DNA of 64,000 bases from Venturia oleaginea (GCA_013176395.1 JABMLP010000022.1:372001-436000), one strand, 5' to 3'. Shown: positions 1-10,035, counted from the stretch's first letter. Numbers and translations: made by a program. Notes: generated by a model from the letters alone, not told the origin.

Positions 1-650
1 TATTTAAGCATAACTTTCCTACCGATGTCAATTATTATCAACAATTACTTACAGATAAGGCATGACAATCCTTGGGGTGGACAGGTGATGATGTTGCACA
101 TAAAATGGACCTCGACCATGGAAAGGATCGTATGCGAAGTCCATTTGCCTGCTGTTCGCCCTTGAACTCGAACATGCACGAGCTCGCTTGCGAAGTCTGC
201 CTGCCTGCAGTTGAGGATCCACACAAGGCTGAGGTTGGAGATTTTACATCCTCTCGTGCATCAATTGTCACCCCGCGAAACTGAAAACATCCAATTATAT
301 GTGCATCAGCAGTGCCATTATGATAGCTTCACTCCGGCATCTTGGGAGTACCCGGCTCCCAGTTGTAAAATAAAATCTGTGAAAAATGCGAGCAAGGCTC
401 GCATTACCCGTTTCTTCAATAATCAGAGTCGAGTGATAAGATATACTGGGAAGGGTGCATGTCGACATCCGCAGCATGGCTTGAGCTCGTCAGGTGGTGG
501 GTATAAAGCTGGAGTCAGTTGCTGTTAAGATATAACCATCACACCTCATTTGATATAGCTCCGCCGTAAGTGATAACCAGTAAAGCCCTTATTACAGAAA
601 ATATATTCACTTTTACACAGGGACTACCTCCAATTTGAAAGCCGTCCACT
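1..650. other. No gene recognised, left edge
   Basis: Short open stretches on both strands lack supporting composition, splice structure or recognisable motifs. I see nothing here that I can name. Confidence 0.5.
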
Positions 651-1046
651 ATGTCAAGCAGCCAGCAGAGCACTTCCGATTCACGCTCTCTGAACACTAA
701 CGGTACCGAAGCTCCCCAGAATGACCCAGACGACTCATTTTCCCAGCTCGCAACTCGCGAAGAAATAGCAGAAATGGGACTTGATAAACTGTCACAATCT
801 GCAGAGCCTCAAGCGGGTGGTGAAAACACGAATTCGAACACTCTCCCTACACTTATCAAAGGTCCATTAATTATGCAATACTACGACGAAGCAGTCGAGA
901 AGAATAGCAGTTCTAAAGGGGCAGTCGAGAGTAGCAATGATCAATCTAAGGACACTCCAAATAGCTCCTTAGGTTCTAAGGAATCCAGTTCGACTCCAGC
1001 AAGCAGTCTTTTGAGGCCGGGTAGTTTTAACCCAAAAAACTTGTGA
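651..1046 (+). CDS. Small Ser/Asn-rich hypothetical protein (131 aa)
   Basis: This is an uninterrupted ATG-to-TGA reading frame of 131 codons. The product is rich in Ser, Asn, Glu and Asp, has no cysteine, and shows no signal peptide, membrane segment or catalytic motif; it looks intrinsically disordered. A short ordered-looking stretch around residues 63-77 (LPTLIKGPLIMQYYD) is the only hydrophobic part. The sequence just upstream is AT-rich, as expected for a fungal leader. I do not recognise the family. A chance ORF is possible, but the amino-acid bias and ATG context make a real small protein somewhat more likely than not. Its neighbours are non-coding or transposon sequence, so context gives no clue to function. 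Confidence 0.4.
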   Translation: MSSSQQSTSDSRSLNTNGTEAPQNDPDDSFSQLATREEIAEMGLDKLSQSAEPQAGGENTNSNTLPTLIKGPLIMQYYDEAVEKNSSSKGAVESSNDQSKDTPNSSLGSKESSSTPASSLLRPGSFNPKNL

Positions 1047-2049
1047 TGTCTCTCAAGCCTCGACGGATGTCCTCGATATGTTTCTGTGATCAATTTAGAA
1101 GCTTACCTCGCTAGGCGTATCTACAGAACGTGATGCAGATATCGTGGTCATATAGAACAATGCTGTCCATATCCCGAATCAGAGTACCGCACGTTTGAGA
1201 TCCGCCATACAACGATAGCATTTCCAACCATTGGCAGCCATACATTCTCAGTAACAATCGTGTAGATTGGTTTACTCTAGACCATCCTTTTGCTCAAAAC
1301 CGGGTCTTGCCATACAGCTATCTTTAGGCAGCAGGTCATTCACCCATCCTTTCCACAAGGCTCAACCAATACTTCGGAAACTTGGCGACCCAGGTTTCCC
1401 GTGTACTATGCCATTGATGGTACTGCGTGCATCATATTATTTTCTAAGAATCCTGAGATTTATAGCCACAAGATTTTCCATCTCTTGACCATTTGTGAAC
1501 TTCATTTCAGCATCCGGTTTTGCTCAGAACATTCTGATATCTTTCTATCCATTCGTCCTCTCTTCCAAAGTGCCCACATATAGAAAGAAAGGCGGATTTA
1601 CTCTACATTTGTTGCTTAAGCCGCGAATGGCCGTTATCCTACCGAAGACTGACCTAGCACAGCCAATTAGTTTGGCTCGCAGGAAAGCTTCGCTGCGTGC
1701 TACACGTCGAATTACACGATCATCGAGCAAAATGTGTGAATGGACTTGCCAGACATATGCATCTTGTCAACGTAATCCCAAACATCATATCCGCCACCAC
1801 ATCAACCATTGTTCGACCGTCGCTCAAAACAACAACCAGCCATGCACTCCAGCAAGTGGGCATCAGAGGGATCTCCCATTGACCCTTGATGCTTAGGATG
1901 CGGACATCGCTGGAGACTGTCCTTTTTGTGTGGGAAGCACGCCAGCCAACTCGTCTGGTTGATTGATACGTTTGTCTGTCCCCCAACCTGTAGCTCGGGA
2001 TCGCGCTTGAGCCTGCTTGCGTCCAGCCTCTGCAAGATCTTCGAATGTA

Positions 2050-2370
2050 CTATATATAGCTTGGTTTAGTTTGAGCTGACTTGAGCAAAGATGAGATTGG
2101 CTGAACGTACAATGGAATTTGCTTTAAAACTTTGAAGATTTGAAGTTCCACTTCACTAGGATCGACATCTGGGACTGTTTTGCAATGAAGATCAAGCACG
2201 AAAAACAGGTGGGAGGGTGAAGAGGGTTCAAATAATATGTGTTTGTAGAGATCATCTCCTGGAACTTCGAGACCTTGTGAATTGAAGAAGGATGTGACTA
2301 TTTCATTCTGAACTTTCCAGTGTCGCTCAGGAGATTTCAGAACGATGCGTCTCGGAACAACCTGAATCAT
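2050..2370 (-). CDS. Hypothetical protein or exon (106 aa)
   Basis: An ATG-started frame of 106 codons on the minus strand. The translation has a mixed, globular-looking composition (for example LFFVLDLHCKTVPDVDP in the middle) rather than the low-complexity look of a shadow frame. No domain is recognised. A second open stretch lies directly upstream on the same strand (2367-2558), so this may be the last exon of a larger gene or a fragment of one. It lies between unannotated sequence and the transposon block starting near 3.5 kb. Function unknown. Confidence 0.25.
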   Translation of the reverse strand: MIQVVPRRIVLKSPERHWKVQNEIVTSFFNSQGLEVPGDDLYKHILFEPSSPSHLFFVLDLHCKTVPDVDPSEVELQIFKVLKQIPLYVQPISSLLKSAQTKPSYI

Positions 2371-3460
2371 TGCGGTTGATGAACTTTGCTGCAGAAGGCC
2401 AGGATATACCTTAGAAAGAATAGTTGAACAGGGTGGTCGACTAACGAGAATCGCAGGTTCGAAGAAGCTTGGTGGAAGTCAAGGTGTAGGCAAGAGACGG
2501 ACTCGACGCGGACTGGAAGTGGCCTTAGGCTACAAGGCCAAAATATTCCGAGTATCAAGTTGCATCATTGCCGTTCCAACCAAGCCACGAATGGCGCCAC
2601 TCTAGCAGTTCATTAACTAGTCAGATACGTTACTTGAAAATTGCCCATCTGCAGGTATCCAAGTAGGTATTCTAGAAGTAAGAATCCCCGCACTTCGAAT
2701 CTCGCCTTCATCACATCCAACAGTCGTGATTCTCGAGAGTTCAAGGATCGCAGGCGGCTAACAGTCTATAAATAGGAATATACAAATCGGCCCTTAGTCA
2801 GGGTCAAGCACACGCCCTCTGGCTCTTCGCACTCGGTTCTTTCCCCTTACTCCCATACTCCGTAACGACGTGCAATACCGAGGCCTTCATCCAGAAAGCT
2901 TTTGGCCAAAAAATCTGCATGAGAACCTGCGAAAAAGCCTGCGAAAGAGACTGCCCGGGACACTGCTCTTTGAGGGCATACAGTACTGTAGGAATATCCC
3001 TTTTTTGAAGACGAGGCAACGCATCTATAGCCCCGGAAACAAAGAGCTAGACCATTCTAAAATCTTCTAATAGTTGAGCCAACTATGACGGGTTAAGATC
3101 ATGCCTGGATACCAGGAAAAACCACCCAAATGTGCAATACAATCTAGCTAGAGAGAAAAAGATGGATACACGATTGCAAACTCCTCTTGAAGGAGATGCC
3201 AAGCCATTCACAAACTTGCCCTAGAATTATTCCGAGGCTTGACAGCTAGGTCCTCAAGCGATATAGAGAGACGGGCAAAGCCTAGATAAAGGCCCAAGGG
3301 TCTAGCCCGTGACACCAACGCTGTATCTACCTCCCCGCTCCAAAGCTACTTATAAAGTTATAATAAATACCCTGCTCAGTCGCCATTTCCAATATAGCAG
3401 GTAACAGGTTATTTTAGAATCTTTAACCCGCCCTGATCTACTACCCCAACCCGTTAATAG
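2371..3460. other. No gene recognised
   Basis: AT-rich sequence with short non-convincing frames on both strands. No tRNA, repeat or element boundary is recognised up to the G homopolymer. Confidence 0.4.
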
Positions 3461-3463
3461 CGC

Positions 3464-3481
3464 GGGGGGGGGGGGGGGGGG
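3464..3481. repeat. G18 homopolymer
   Basis: A run of 18 consecutive G residues on the plus strand, flanked by GCGC on the left and TAACCCTAAA on the right. The flank holds only one telomere-like CCCTAA unit, so it is not a telomere array. The exact length is likely unstable or poorly determined by sequencing. Confidence 0.9.
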
Positions 3482-3523
3482 TAACCCTAAAAATCTGCTC
3501 TAACCCGCTCTATTGGGGACCCC

Positions 3524-3778
3524 TGTCACGGTACGACCGCGGACAAGTCTCTCCCGCCGTTGGGGTGGCCCCACGGTACGTGATCAAGGCAGAACCGTAG
3601 TTTTGCCGAGGAAAGGTTTCAAAGCCTGCGTGGCTTCAACCAATTCGCAGCTCTTTGAGCTACGTCCTGTCGTCAAACCTGCCTGTTGGTTTGCCTGCCA
3701 GTTCGTATGTAGCCTGTTGAATGATACCTGTTCCTGCTGCAGCTCCTTCCTCCTGATACCCGAACCCGCCCCGTGACA
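3524..3778. mobile_element. Small solo-LTR-like element (255 bp)
   Basis: The segment begins TGTCACGG and ends CCGTGACA, so it has the TG...CA termini and short inverted ends of an LTR. The 5 bp before it (ACCCC, 3519-3523) and after it (ACCCT, 3779-3783) match at four of five positions, as expected of an aged 5-bp target duplication. An open frame inside it is not thought to be a gene. A second short element with similar ends sits at 17521-17709. The orientation cannot be decided without a full-length copy, and a chance inverted end is still possible. Confidence 0.5.
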
Positions 3779-4029
3779 ACCCTACAATTGTATATTACTA
3801 CGTTATCGTAAGACTATTTGTTACAGAACACCTCAAGGCTGAAGAGCAGGAGGGCAGGACTCGCAAAGAATGGTTGGATAACAAGAAGTTATTGTTAGGA
3901 CTGATAACGGAGGGGAATCCTTCGAGCACACAGTATGGGACTGGTGCGACGGGTCAGTCCTAAAGGAGAATAAGACGTGCAGGAGTCACGTGATATTCTC
4001 ATAGTTTCCCACAGCACTTGGCAGTGCCC

Positions 4030-4043
4030 ACAGTGTGGGAAGT
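4030..4043. repeat. LINE target-site duplication, left copy
   Basis: The 14-bp sequence ACAGTGTGGGAAGT is repeated exactly at 9968-9981, on the far side of the LINE. The unoccupied LTR copy has a single version at the corresponding place with one base different. Confidence 0.9.
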
Positions 4044-4172
4044 AAAAAAAACACCACAACAGCGAGAACTGAGATCTTTGAAACTGAATAATTATAACGC
4101 AAATACACATCGCCTCAAGAGGGCTCAGGTTGTTCTAGGCTCGACGCGTCGCCCAGCGCGTAGAAACGAGAG

Positions 4173-5804
4173 ATGACAATACCGTGGCCTCAAGAGGTGG
4201 TCTGGCCGACCGGACTTCATGAGCACGCTACACAAATCACAAGGCACCTTCGAAACGCATTACTCTACCTCGAAAGCGGACAGGCTCTACCTGTACCCCC
4301 AGACCAAGTAAAGGCAATTATCACGACGATGCTGCCCTTGATTGCAAAGGCCCAAAGGACCCCCGATATGACAACCGTCCACGATCAACTACGCATTATA
4401 CACACTGAGATGACTCAAGACACAAAGGAAACGGCGAAGGAGATAGCTGGGATAAAGGGAGAACTTAAAGCTCTGAGAACAGACACACAGAAGAACATCA
4501 CTATTGGTGAGGAAGCGAAAACGGCAGCGAAAGAGGCAACAGAGGTGAGCAAGACCGTTGCAGGAATAGCGAGTGATATCAAGAACAAAGGGACACAATT
4601 CCAAACAGGCATGCCAATGAGCTATGCTGCTGCCGCTACCCGAGGAGGGCTAGCTACAAGCACACATAGCATACAAACCCAAAGTGTCAAGACTCCCGCG
4701 ACGGTCCGACGTGAGATTATCGTAAACATCAGGAACGCACAAACGATCCAGAGCCTGCGCGCAATGAATCCACGCAATTTAAAAGCCCACGTTGACCGAG
4801 CCATTTCCCAAAGTCAAAACGAACATATAGCCAATCTAAAGATCATGTCTGCTAACCAGCTCAAAAGCGGAGATCTGAGCATCAGAACGGCGTCAAATAG
4901 TGAAATGCAGCTTCTCAGACAATTCACGGAGGACTGGACCCCACGTATTGGAAACGGGACGTCAGTACGAAATCCAACGTATGGCGTTCTTGTACATGGC
5001 ATACGTACTAGTACGATGAATACAGACAAATTCGAGGAAACTAGAGACGCCATTCTGCAAGACAATAAGCCGTTTATTCCAACCGCGGACATCAAATACA
5101 TTGGATGGTTGACCCGGAAGGCGCCAACAAAAGCGATGTCGTCGGTCATCATTGAGTTCACCAAGCCTGAGGACGCAAACAAGATCATCGATGAAGGTCT
5201 GGTGTGGCAAGGGGAGATGTGTCAAAGCGAACGATATGAGAGACAATGCCGACTGAAGCAGTGCTTTCAGTGCTACAAATACGGCCACATAGGAACTCAA
5301 TGCAAAGCAGCGAAAACATGTGGCTACTGTGCGCAAGAACATAGTTCTAGGGACTGCCCTTCGAAGACTGGACAGACCACACCTAGGAAATGCGCCAACT
5401 GCCAGGGAGCCCATGAAGCATGGAGTCAACAATGCCCAACTAGGAAGGAGGAACTCACTCGAACAAAGGCAGCGTACGCGAACAGACCTCGGTATCACCC
5501 TACGATGTTCACCTGTGATGAAATACCTATTCAAAATTCCGCCCGAGAACCTCCTGGAAGAACGAGGTCAACCACAGACCTGACCTCACGCCAAGGGCCA
5601 AGGACCAGAGGGATGCAACTATTACCTGGAAATGGACAAAAGAGACCTGCTCCAGGAGACAAGGAGAACGAAGGATCACACCAGAGTCAAAGGCCACAAA
5701 GAGCAACGAAGATGTCGAGGAGGGCGCTTGAGGCGCTAGAGGGCAATACCCTAACATGTAGAAACACACAATACATGGAAATCGATGAGGACTCGGATCT
5801 ATGA
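4173..5804 (+). CDS. LINE ORF1: gag-like nucleic-acid-binding protein (543 aa)
   Basis: This ORF encodes the RNA-binding, Gag-like protein of the LINE, expected to coat the element's RNA in a ribonucleoprotein. The N-terminal part (about residues 1-150) is alpha-helical and Lys/Glu/Thr-rich, probably coiled coil. The middle is basic. From about residue 366 three zinc knuckles follow: CFQCYKYGHIGTQC (C-x2-C-x4-H-x4-C), CGYCAQEHSSRDC and CANCQGAHEAWSQQC. The C-terminal tail is Arg/Gln/Pro-rich. The TGA stop overlaps the ATG of ORF2 as ATGA, which suggests coupled termination and reinitiation. The ATG at 4173 is the first good start after the leader. The length and three-knuckle layout are normal for fungal Tad-type elements. 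Confidence 0.93.
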   Translation: MTIPWPQEVVWPTGLHEHATQITRHLRNALLYLESGQALPVPPDQVKAIITTMLPLIAKAQRTPDMTTVHDQLRIIHTEMTQDTKETAKEIAGIKGELKALRTDTQKNITIGEEAKTAAKEATEVSKTVAGIASDIKNKGTQFQTGMPMSYAAAATRGGLATSTHSIQTQSVKTPATVRREIIVNIRNAQTIQSLRAMNPRNLKAHVDRAISQSQNEHIANLKIMSANQLKSGDLSIRTASNSEMQLLRQFTEDWTPRIGNGTSVRNPTYGVLVHGIRTSTMNTDKFEETRDAILQDNKPFIPTADIKYIGWLTRKAPTKAMSSVIIEFTKPEDANKIIDEGLVWQGEMCQSERYERQCRLKQCFQCYKYGHIGTQCKAAKTCGYCAQEHSSRDCPSKTGQTTPRKCANCQGAHEAWSQQCPTRKEELTRTKAAYANRPRYHPTMFTCDEIPIQNSAREPPGRTRSTTDLTSRQGPRTRGMQLLPGNGQKRPAPGDKENEGSHQSQRPQRATKMSRRALEALEGNTLTCRNTQYMEIDEDSDL

Positions 5805-8800
5805 AAGAGAAGGACCAACTTAATATACTACAGTACAACGTACGCAAATCAAGGGATACGGTTATGGCAACTCTACTCCGTGATCCAAGAGTAGCAGAAT
5901 ACGATATTATTGCTATCCAAGAACCGTGGCGCAACCCCTTCATGTCGACAACACACCACCCAGCGAAGAATATATTCCACTTATACTATCCGACAACGAA
6001 CAAGGAGGATGGCCCAGCAAGGGTGTGTTTCTTTGTCAACAAAAGGCTAGACCACGGCAGCCTGCAATTCGAACAGCACACAAGAGACGTCTGCTCATTG
6101 AGAATCAGTATCAGCAATGGCGATCAAACAGAAAACGAGCTGGTAATACACAACGTCTACAATACGGTCCAAAACATGCCAAACCGCATCAGCTCACTGC
6201 CGACCCTAAGAGCTCGATTGGAGGAACACGCGCTGAAAGAACAGATGGTATTAGGCGACTTGAACTTACACCATAGAATGTGGGGCGGAGCGCAGGTCGC
6301 ACACGAAGACCGAGAAGCGGAAGAACTTATCGAAATTATGGAGAGATTTGATATGTCAAGCATGCTGCAGCCCGGAACGGTAACGTACGAAGAAGGCAGC
6401 AGCAGGACGACGATTGATATGTGCTGGATGACATTAGGCTTGATTGACAGGACCATCAGTAGCAGAGTAGACAGAGAGCTAGACCACGACTCAGACCACC
6501 TCCCCATCAGCATCATACTGGATCTCCGGACGCGCTCCACGGAAATCAGGCCAGGATGCAACTGGAAACTCCTAGACTGCAAGGAGTTCTGCGGGACGCT
6601 CAGAGACACCCTACCGGCACGAAGGAGACCAAGGACGAAAGCAGCGCTAGACATGTACACGATGGAGTTAGTCAAAGCGATCAAAGATGCAGCAGCGAAG
6701 ACAATTCCCCTCACAAGACCATGCACCAAGGCGAAAGAGGGATGGGACGGAACATGCTCGAGAGCATTGGCAGATACAAAACGTCTAAGGCGCATACACG
6801 AGAGAAGACACACGGAGGAGACATGGGAAAACTACCGCGAGGCGAGGAACCACAAGACACGGACGATCAAGAAGGCGCTTCGGCAAGCACACAGAGACCG
6901 CGTAGAAATGGCAGCAAGCTCCACTGAATCCCTCTGGAAAATAGCCAAGTGGGCGCGCAATAGAGAAAGCCAGCCCCCAAGTGTGACGCCAATTATCAAG
7001 TGTCCGACGACCGGCAACCAGGCTACTACACCCTCGGCAAAAACGATTCTCCTTCGGGACGCCTTCTTCCCAGCACCGCCAGAAGCAGACCTCGACGATC
7101 TACAGGATGCAAGATATGATGATTGTATACCAATGCCAAACGTTACTGAGAAGGAGGTACTGGACGCAATACAAGCAGCGTCACCCTTCAAGGCCCCGGG
7201 ACCGGATGGGATCCCAAACAAGGCCTTGCAGACGGCATCTTATATGTTGGTGGGACACCTGGCGACAATCATGAACCAGAGCCTACAACTGGGCCACTAC
7301 CCGACACATTTCCAAAGCTCGACCACGGTAGTGCTACGCAAACCAGGGAAGGACGACTACTCGACTCCAAAGGCATACCGACCTATTGCGCTCCTGAATA
7401 CGATTGGCAAGGCCATGGACGCAGTAATCGCTAAGAGACTTAGCTACCTGGTGGAAACACACCAAGTCATCCCAAGGATGCACATGGGAGGCAGGAAGTT
7501 AAGGTCAACGGAACACGCACTACACGCTGTAATCGAGAGAATCTACAACGCTTGGAACAACGGGAAAGGACAAGTCGCTAGCCTGCTGCTCCTTGACGTG
7601 TCAGGCGCCTTCGACAACGTATCCCACAAGAGACTCCTACACAATCTTCGGAAAAGAAAAGTTGATGAGAGAACAGTACGATGGATTGCTAGCTTCCTGA
7701 GCGATAGACGCACGCGAATTGTCATCGATGGCTACGAATCTGACGAGTACACGGTCGAGACTGGGGTACCACAGGGATCGCCCCTATCCCCCATCTTATA
7801 CATATTCTACAACTCTGACCTTATTGAGCAATGCGACTCAGGCGACGATACTGCAGCTACAGGCTATATCGATGACGCAGCCATACTTACATGGGGCAAC
7901 ACAACAGAAGAAACGTGCAAGAAACTCGAAAACGCGCTGGAAAAGGCAAACTGTTGGGCAAAGACACATGCATCAAAATTCGCCCCAGAAAAGTTCCAAC
8001 TGACACACTTCACAAGAAGACGCACCCGTATAAACACACAACAGCCCGTTCAAACGGCATGGGGATGCATTGCGCCTAAGACAACGTGCAAATATCTAGG
8101 CGTGACGCTAGACAGCAAACTCCAATGGAAGGAACACATCGAAGAAATCAAGCGGAAAACTACAAAAACAGTGAACGCACTGTGCTCTCTGGGCAGCTCA
8201 ACATGGGGCGTCAGTCTGCTAGATATGCGAAAAATCTACCGCGGAGTAGTAGTCCCTCAGATGATGTACGCGTGTTCAATCTGGTCGAATTCAGGAATGA
8301 GGGGAAAACCATACACGAGAAAAACGCTTGACACACTTCAGTCAATCCAAGCACGTGCAGCACGAATTATCTGTGGAGCGTTCAAAGCGACATCCAGAGT
8401 CGCCCTCGACATAGAGACCTACCTGCTCCCAGTCGAACAACAAATCTGGAAACACAACACTGAAACCCTCAGCCGTATACTCACGTGCCAAGACCTCCCT
8501 AAACTGCTAGATACTCAATTCGGAGAACCAAGGTCAAGACAACGAGCAAGCTACGATAGCCCATTATACAACATATATCGAGACGCCGAAGAGAAAGGAG
8601 CAGCAAATCTCGACAAGCGAGAGACAATCCCGCCGTTCGTAGCAGCACCATGGTGGCAAGGCCCAAAGACACATATCGCACCAAGCGATGAAGCGGCACA
8701 CTCTGAGCACGACTCCGTCACTAGAGTCGAGGGTAATATTTGCATCTATACAGATGGGAGTAGCATAGACGGACATACAGGAGCTGCAGCAGTCTGGCCG

Positions 8801-9682
8801 CTGAAAAGACAGACGAGAAGCACGTATATGGGCCCTGAGACGACCTCCACGGTGTACGCAGCTGAACTTCAAGGAATAAATCTAGCGCTGCATATGGTTC
8901 AAACAGACATCGAGGCAGGAAACGAACGGAGAGACATCAATATCTTCACCGACAACCAGGCAGCGATACGCTCGCTGACAAGGCCGGAAGGCCGATCAGG
9001 AGCATACATTGTCAAGCGGGTTGTACAACGGATCACACAACTTCACGAGTACGGAGCTATCGTGAACATCCGATGGATCCCTGCCCACGAGGGAATTGAC
9101 GGGAACGAGGCCGCTGACCAAGCCGCCAGGGAGGCCACTGGATGGAGAGAAGACGGAGAGAAAGGACCAAGAGCTGATATGCCACCGGAACTGTACCCGC
9201 TAAGAACGACAATCAAGACGTGGTGCTGGAAGGTAGTGAATAAACAATGGTTGACTAGCTGGAAATCCGAGACAAAGGGGAAAGCCACGAGGAGATACAC
9301 ACCTAAGCCTACTAAAAGGGTGCTCCAACTCCATCAAGACCGGAGCAAGCGAGAAAGTGCGATCCTCGTACAGATGAGAACTGAAAAGATAGGGCTCAAG
9401 GCCTTCCTCTTCAGCCGACGTGTCCAAGGTATCCCAGACTCTAGGTGTGACTGCCGTGAAGGGATGCAGACCGTAGCCCATATCCTCCTGGAATGCCGCA
9501 AGTTCCGGGACATCCGGAGAGACGAGTTGGGCCGCTTCCCAGGACGAAACAACCTCCGGAATATCTTGACTACGCATAAGTTAGCCACAAAAGCTATCAG
9601 ATTCATGGAACAGACGCGGGTCCTTGGGCATAGTGGGATCGAAAACGCGCAGACGACGCTGAGCATTGAGGGGAGACTGTAG
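5801..9682 (+). CDS. LINE ORF2: endonuclease, reverse transcriptase and RNase H (1293 aa)
   Basis: This is the polyprotein that carries out target-primed reverse transcription. In order: an APE-type endonuclease (about residues 5-230; NVRKS, IQEPW, GDLNLHH, SDHLPI); a reverse transcriptase (about 440-760; PFKAPGPDG, YRPIALL, LLLDVSGAFDNV, GVPQGSPLSP and the catalytic YIDD box); an RNase H domain (about 980-1125; YTDGS, a Glu in ELQGINLAL, FTDNQAA and HEGIDGNEAAD, the full D-E-D-D set); and a C-terminal zinc-knuckle-like CDC...H...C motif near residue 1218. The start overlaps the ORF1 stop (ATGA). Nothing is broken, so the protein is predicted to be active. RNase H within ORF2 supports the Tad/I group. 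Confidence 0.95.
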   Translation: MKEKDQLNILQYNVRKSRDTVMATLLRDPRVAEYDIIAIQEPWRNPFMSTTHHPAKNIFHLYYPTTNKEDGPARVCFFVNKRLDHGSLQFEQHTRDVCSLRISISNGDQTENELVIHNVYNTVQNMPNRISSLPTLRARLEEHALKEQMVLGDLNLHHRMWGGAQVAHEDREAEELIEIMERFDMSSMLQPGTVTYEEGSSRTTIDMCWMTLGLIDRTISSRVDRELDHDSDHLPISIILDLRTRSTEIRPGCNWKLLDCKEFCGTLRDTLPARRRPRTKAALDMYTMELVKAIKDAAAKTIPLTRPCTKAKEGWDGTCSRALADTKRLRRIHERRHTEETWENYREARNHKTRTIKKALRQAHRDRVEMAASSTESLWKIAKWARNRESQPPSVTPIIKCPTTGNQATTPSAKTILLRDAFFPAPPEADLDDLQDARYDDCIPMPNVTEKEVLDAIQAASPFKAPGPDGIPNKALQTASYMLVGHLATIMNQSLQLGHYPTHFQSSTTVVLRKPGKDDYSTPKAYRPIALLNTIGKAMDAVIAKRLSYLVETHQVIPRMHMGGRKLRSTEHALHAVIERIYNAWNNGKGQVASLLLLDVSGAFDNVSHKRLLHNLRKRKVDERTVRWIASFLSDRRTRIVIDGYESDEYTVETGVPQGSPLSPILYIFYNSDLIEQCDSGDDTAATGYIDDAAILTWGNTTEETCKKLENALEKANCWAKTHASKFAPEKFQLTHFTRRRTRINTQQPVQTAWGCIAPKTTCKYLGVTLDSKLQWKEHIEEIKRKTTKTVNALCSLGSSTWGVSLLDMRKIYRGVVVPQMMYACSIWSNSGMRGKPYTRKTLDTLQSIQARAARIICGAFKATSRVALDIETYLLPVEQQIWKHNTETLSRILTCQDLPKLLDTQFGEPRSRQRASYDSPLYNIYRDAEEKGAANLDKRETIPPFVAAPWWQGPKTHIAPSDEAAHSEHDSVTRVEGNICIYTDGSSIDGHTGAAAVWPLKRQTRSTYMGPETTSTVYAAELQGINLALHMVQTDIEAGNERRDINIFTDNQAAIRSLTRPEGRSGAYIVKRVVQRITQLHEYGAIVNIRWIPAHEGIDGNEAADQAAREATGWREDGEKGPRADMPPELYPLRTTIKTWCWKVVNKQWLTSWKSETKGKATRRYTPKPTKRVLQLHQDRSKRESAILVQMRTEKIGLKAFLFSRRVQGIPDSRCDCREGMQTVAHILLECRKFRDIRRDELGRFPGRNNLRNILTTHKLATKAIRFMEQTRVLGHSGIENAQTTLSIEGRL

Positions 9683-9967
9683 GTAGACGGAAAGCGAAAT
9701 ATGAGGCATTGCCTCCCGGAATCTAGATAGCACAGATGTACTGGTAGAACAACCGATATTTACAAGAGCCATTGGGCATTTGGAAATAGTGGTTGAGGGA
9801 AAAGAGGGGGGATCGAGGGGATAGCTGGTCTTGTTTTGGTAAGCAGGGCGAAGTGGGACGTGGTAGATCATATCACGTGTCGGCTGTCTGATGAAGTCCC
9901 CCTAACCGGGCATAGCTGCGTGATTTAGCGGCTGCAACCGAGTAGGATAAAATCAATCAATCAATCA
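9683..9967 (+). other. LINE 3' untranslated region and AATC tail
   Basis: Non-coding sequence after ORF2, ending in ATCAATCAATCAATCAA. Simple tetranucleotide tails instead of poly(A) are known in I/Tad elements. A stretch around 9658-9715, spanning the ORF2 stop, matches an antisense scrap inside the pogo element at 18052-18109. Confidence 0.85.
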
Positions 9968-9981
9968 ACAGTGTGGGAAGT
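9968..9981. repeat. LINE target-site duplication, right copy
   Basis: An exact 14-bp match to 4030-4043. The first base could equally belong to the A-ending tail of the LINE. Confidence 0.9.
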
Positions 9982-10035
9982 GTGGGAAGAGCCAAGAGGT
10001 GTGGGAATGCACCTTGGCACCCAGAACCAGAAGGG

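Larger units (their letters stand above)
4044..9967 (+). mobile_element. Full-length Tad/I-type LINE (5.9 kb)
   Basis: A complete non-LTR retrotransposon with a 5' leader of about 130 bp starting in an A-run, two long intact ORFs, a 3' untranslated region of about 285 bp, and a tail of AATC units (about 9950-9967). It is bounded by 14-bp target duplications. ORF1 carries CCHC knuckles; ORF2 carries endonuclease, reverse transcriptase and RNase H. This layout matches the Tad1/I lineage known from filamentous fungi. All catalytic motifs are present and neither ORF has a stop or frameshift, so the copy looks young and not mutated by RIP. Confidence 0.95.

Noticed and set aside
3482..3492. TAACCCTAAAA resembling a telomere repeat after the G-run
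   Set aside because: Only one CCCTAA unit; no array, so not a telomere or interstitial telomeric tract.
3513..3776. 87-codon frame
   Set aside because: Coincides with the small LTR-like element and has no protein features.
4962..5534. Minus-strand frames opposite LINE ORF1 and ORF2
   Set aside because: Mirror frames of the strongly supported LINE ORFs, without motifs.
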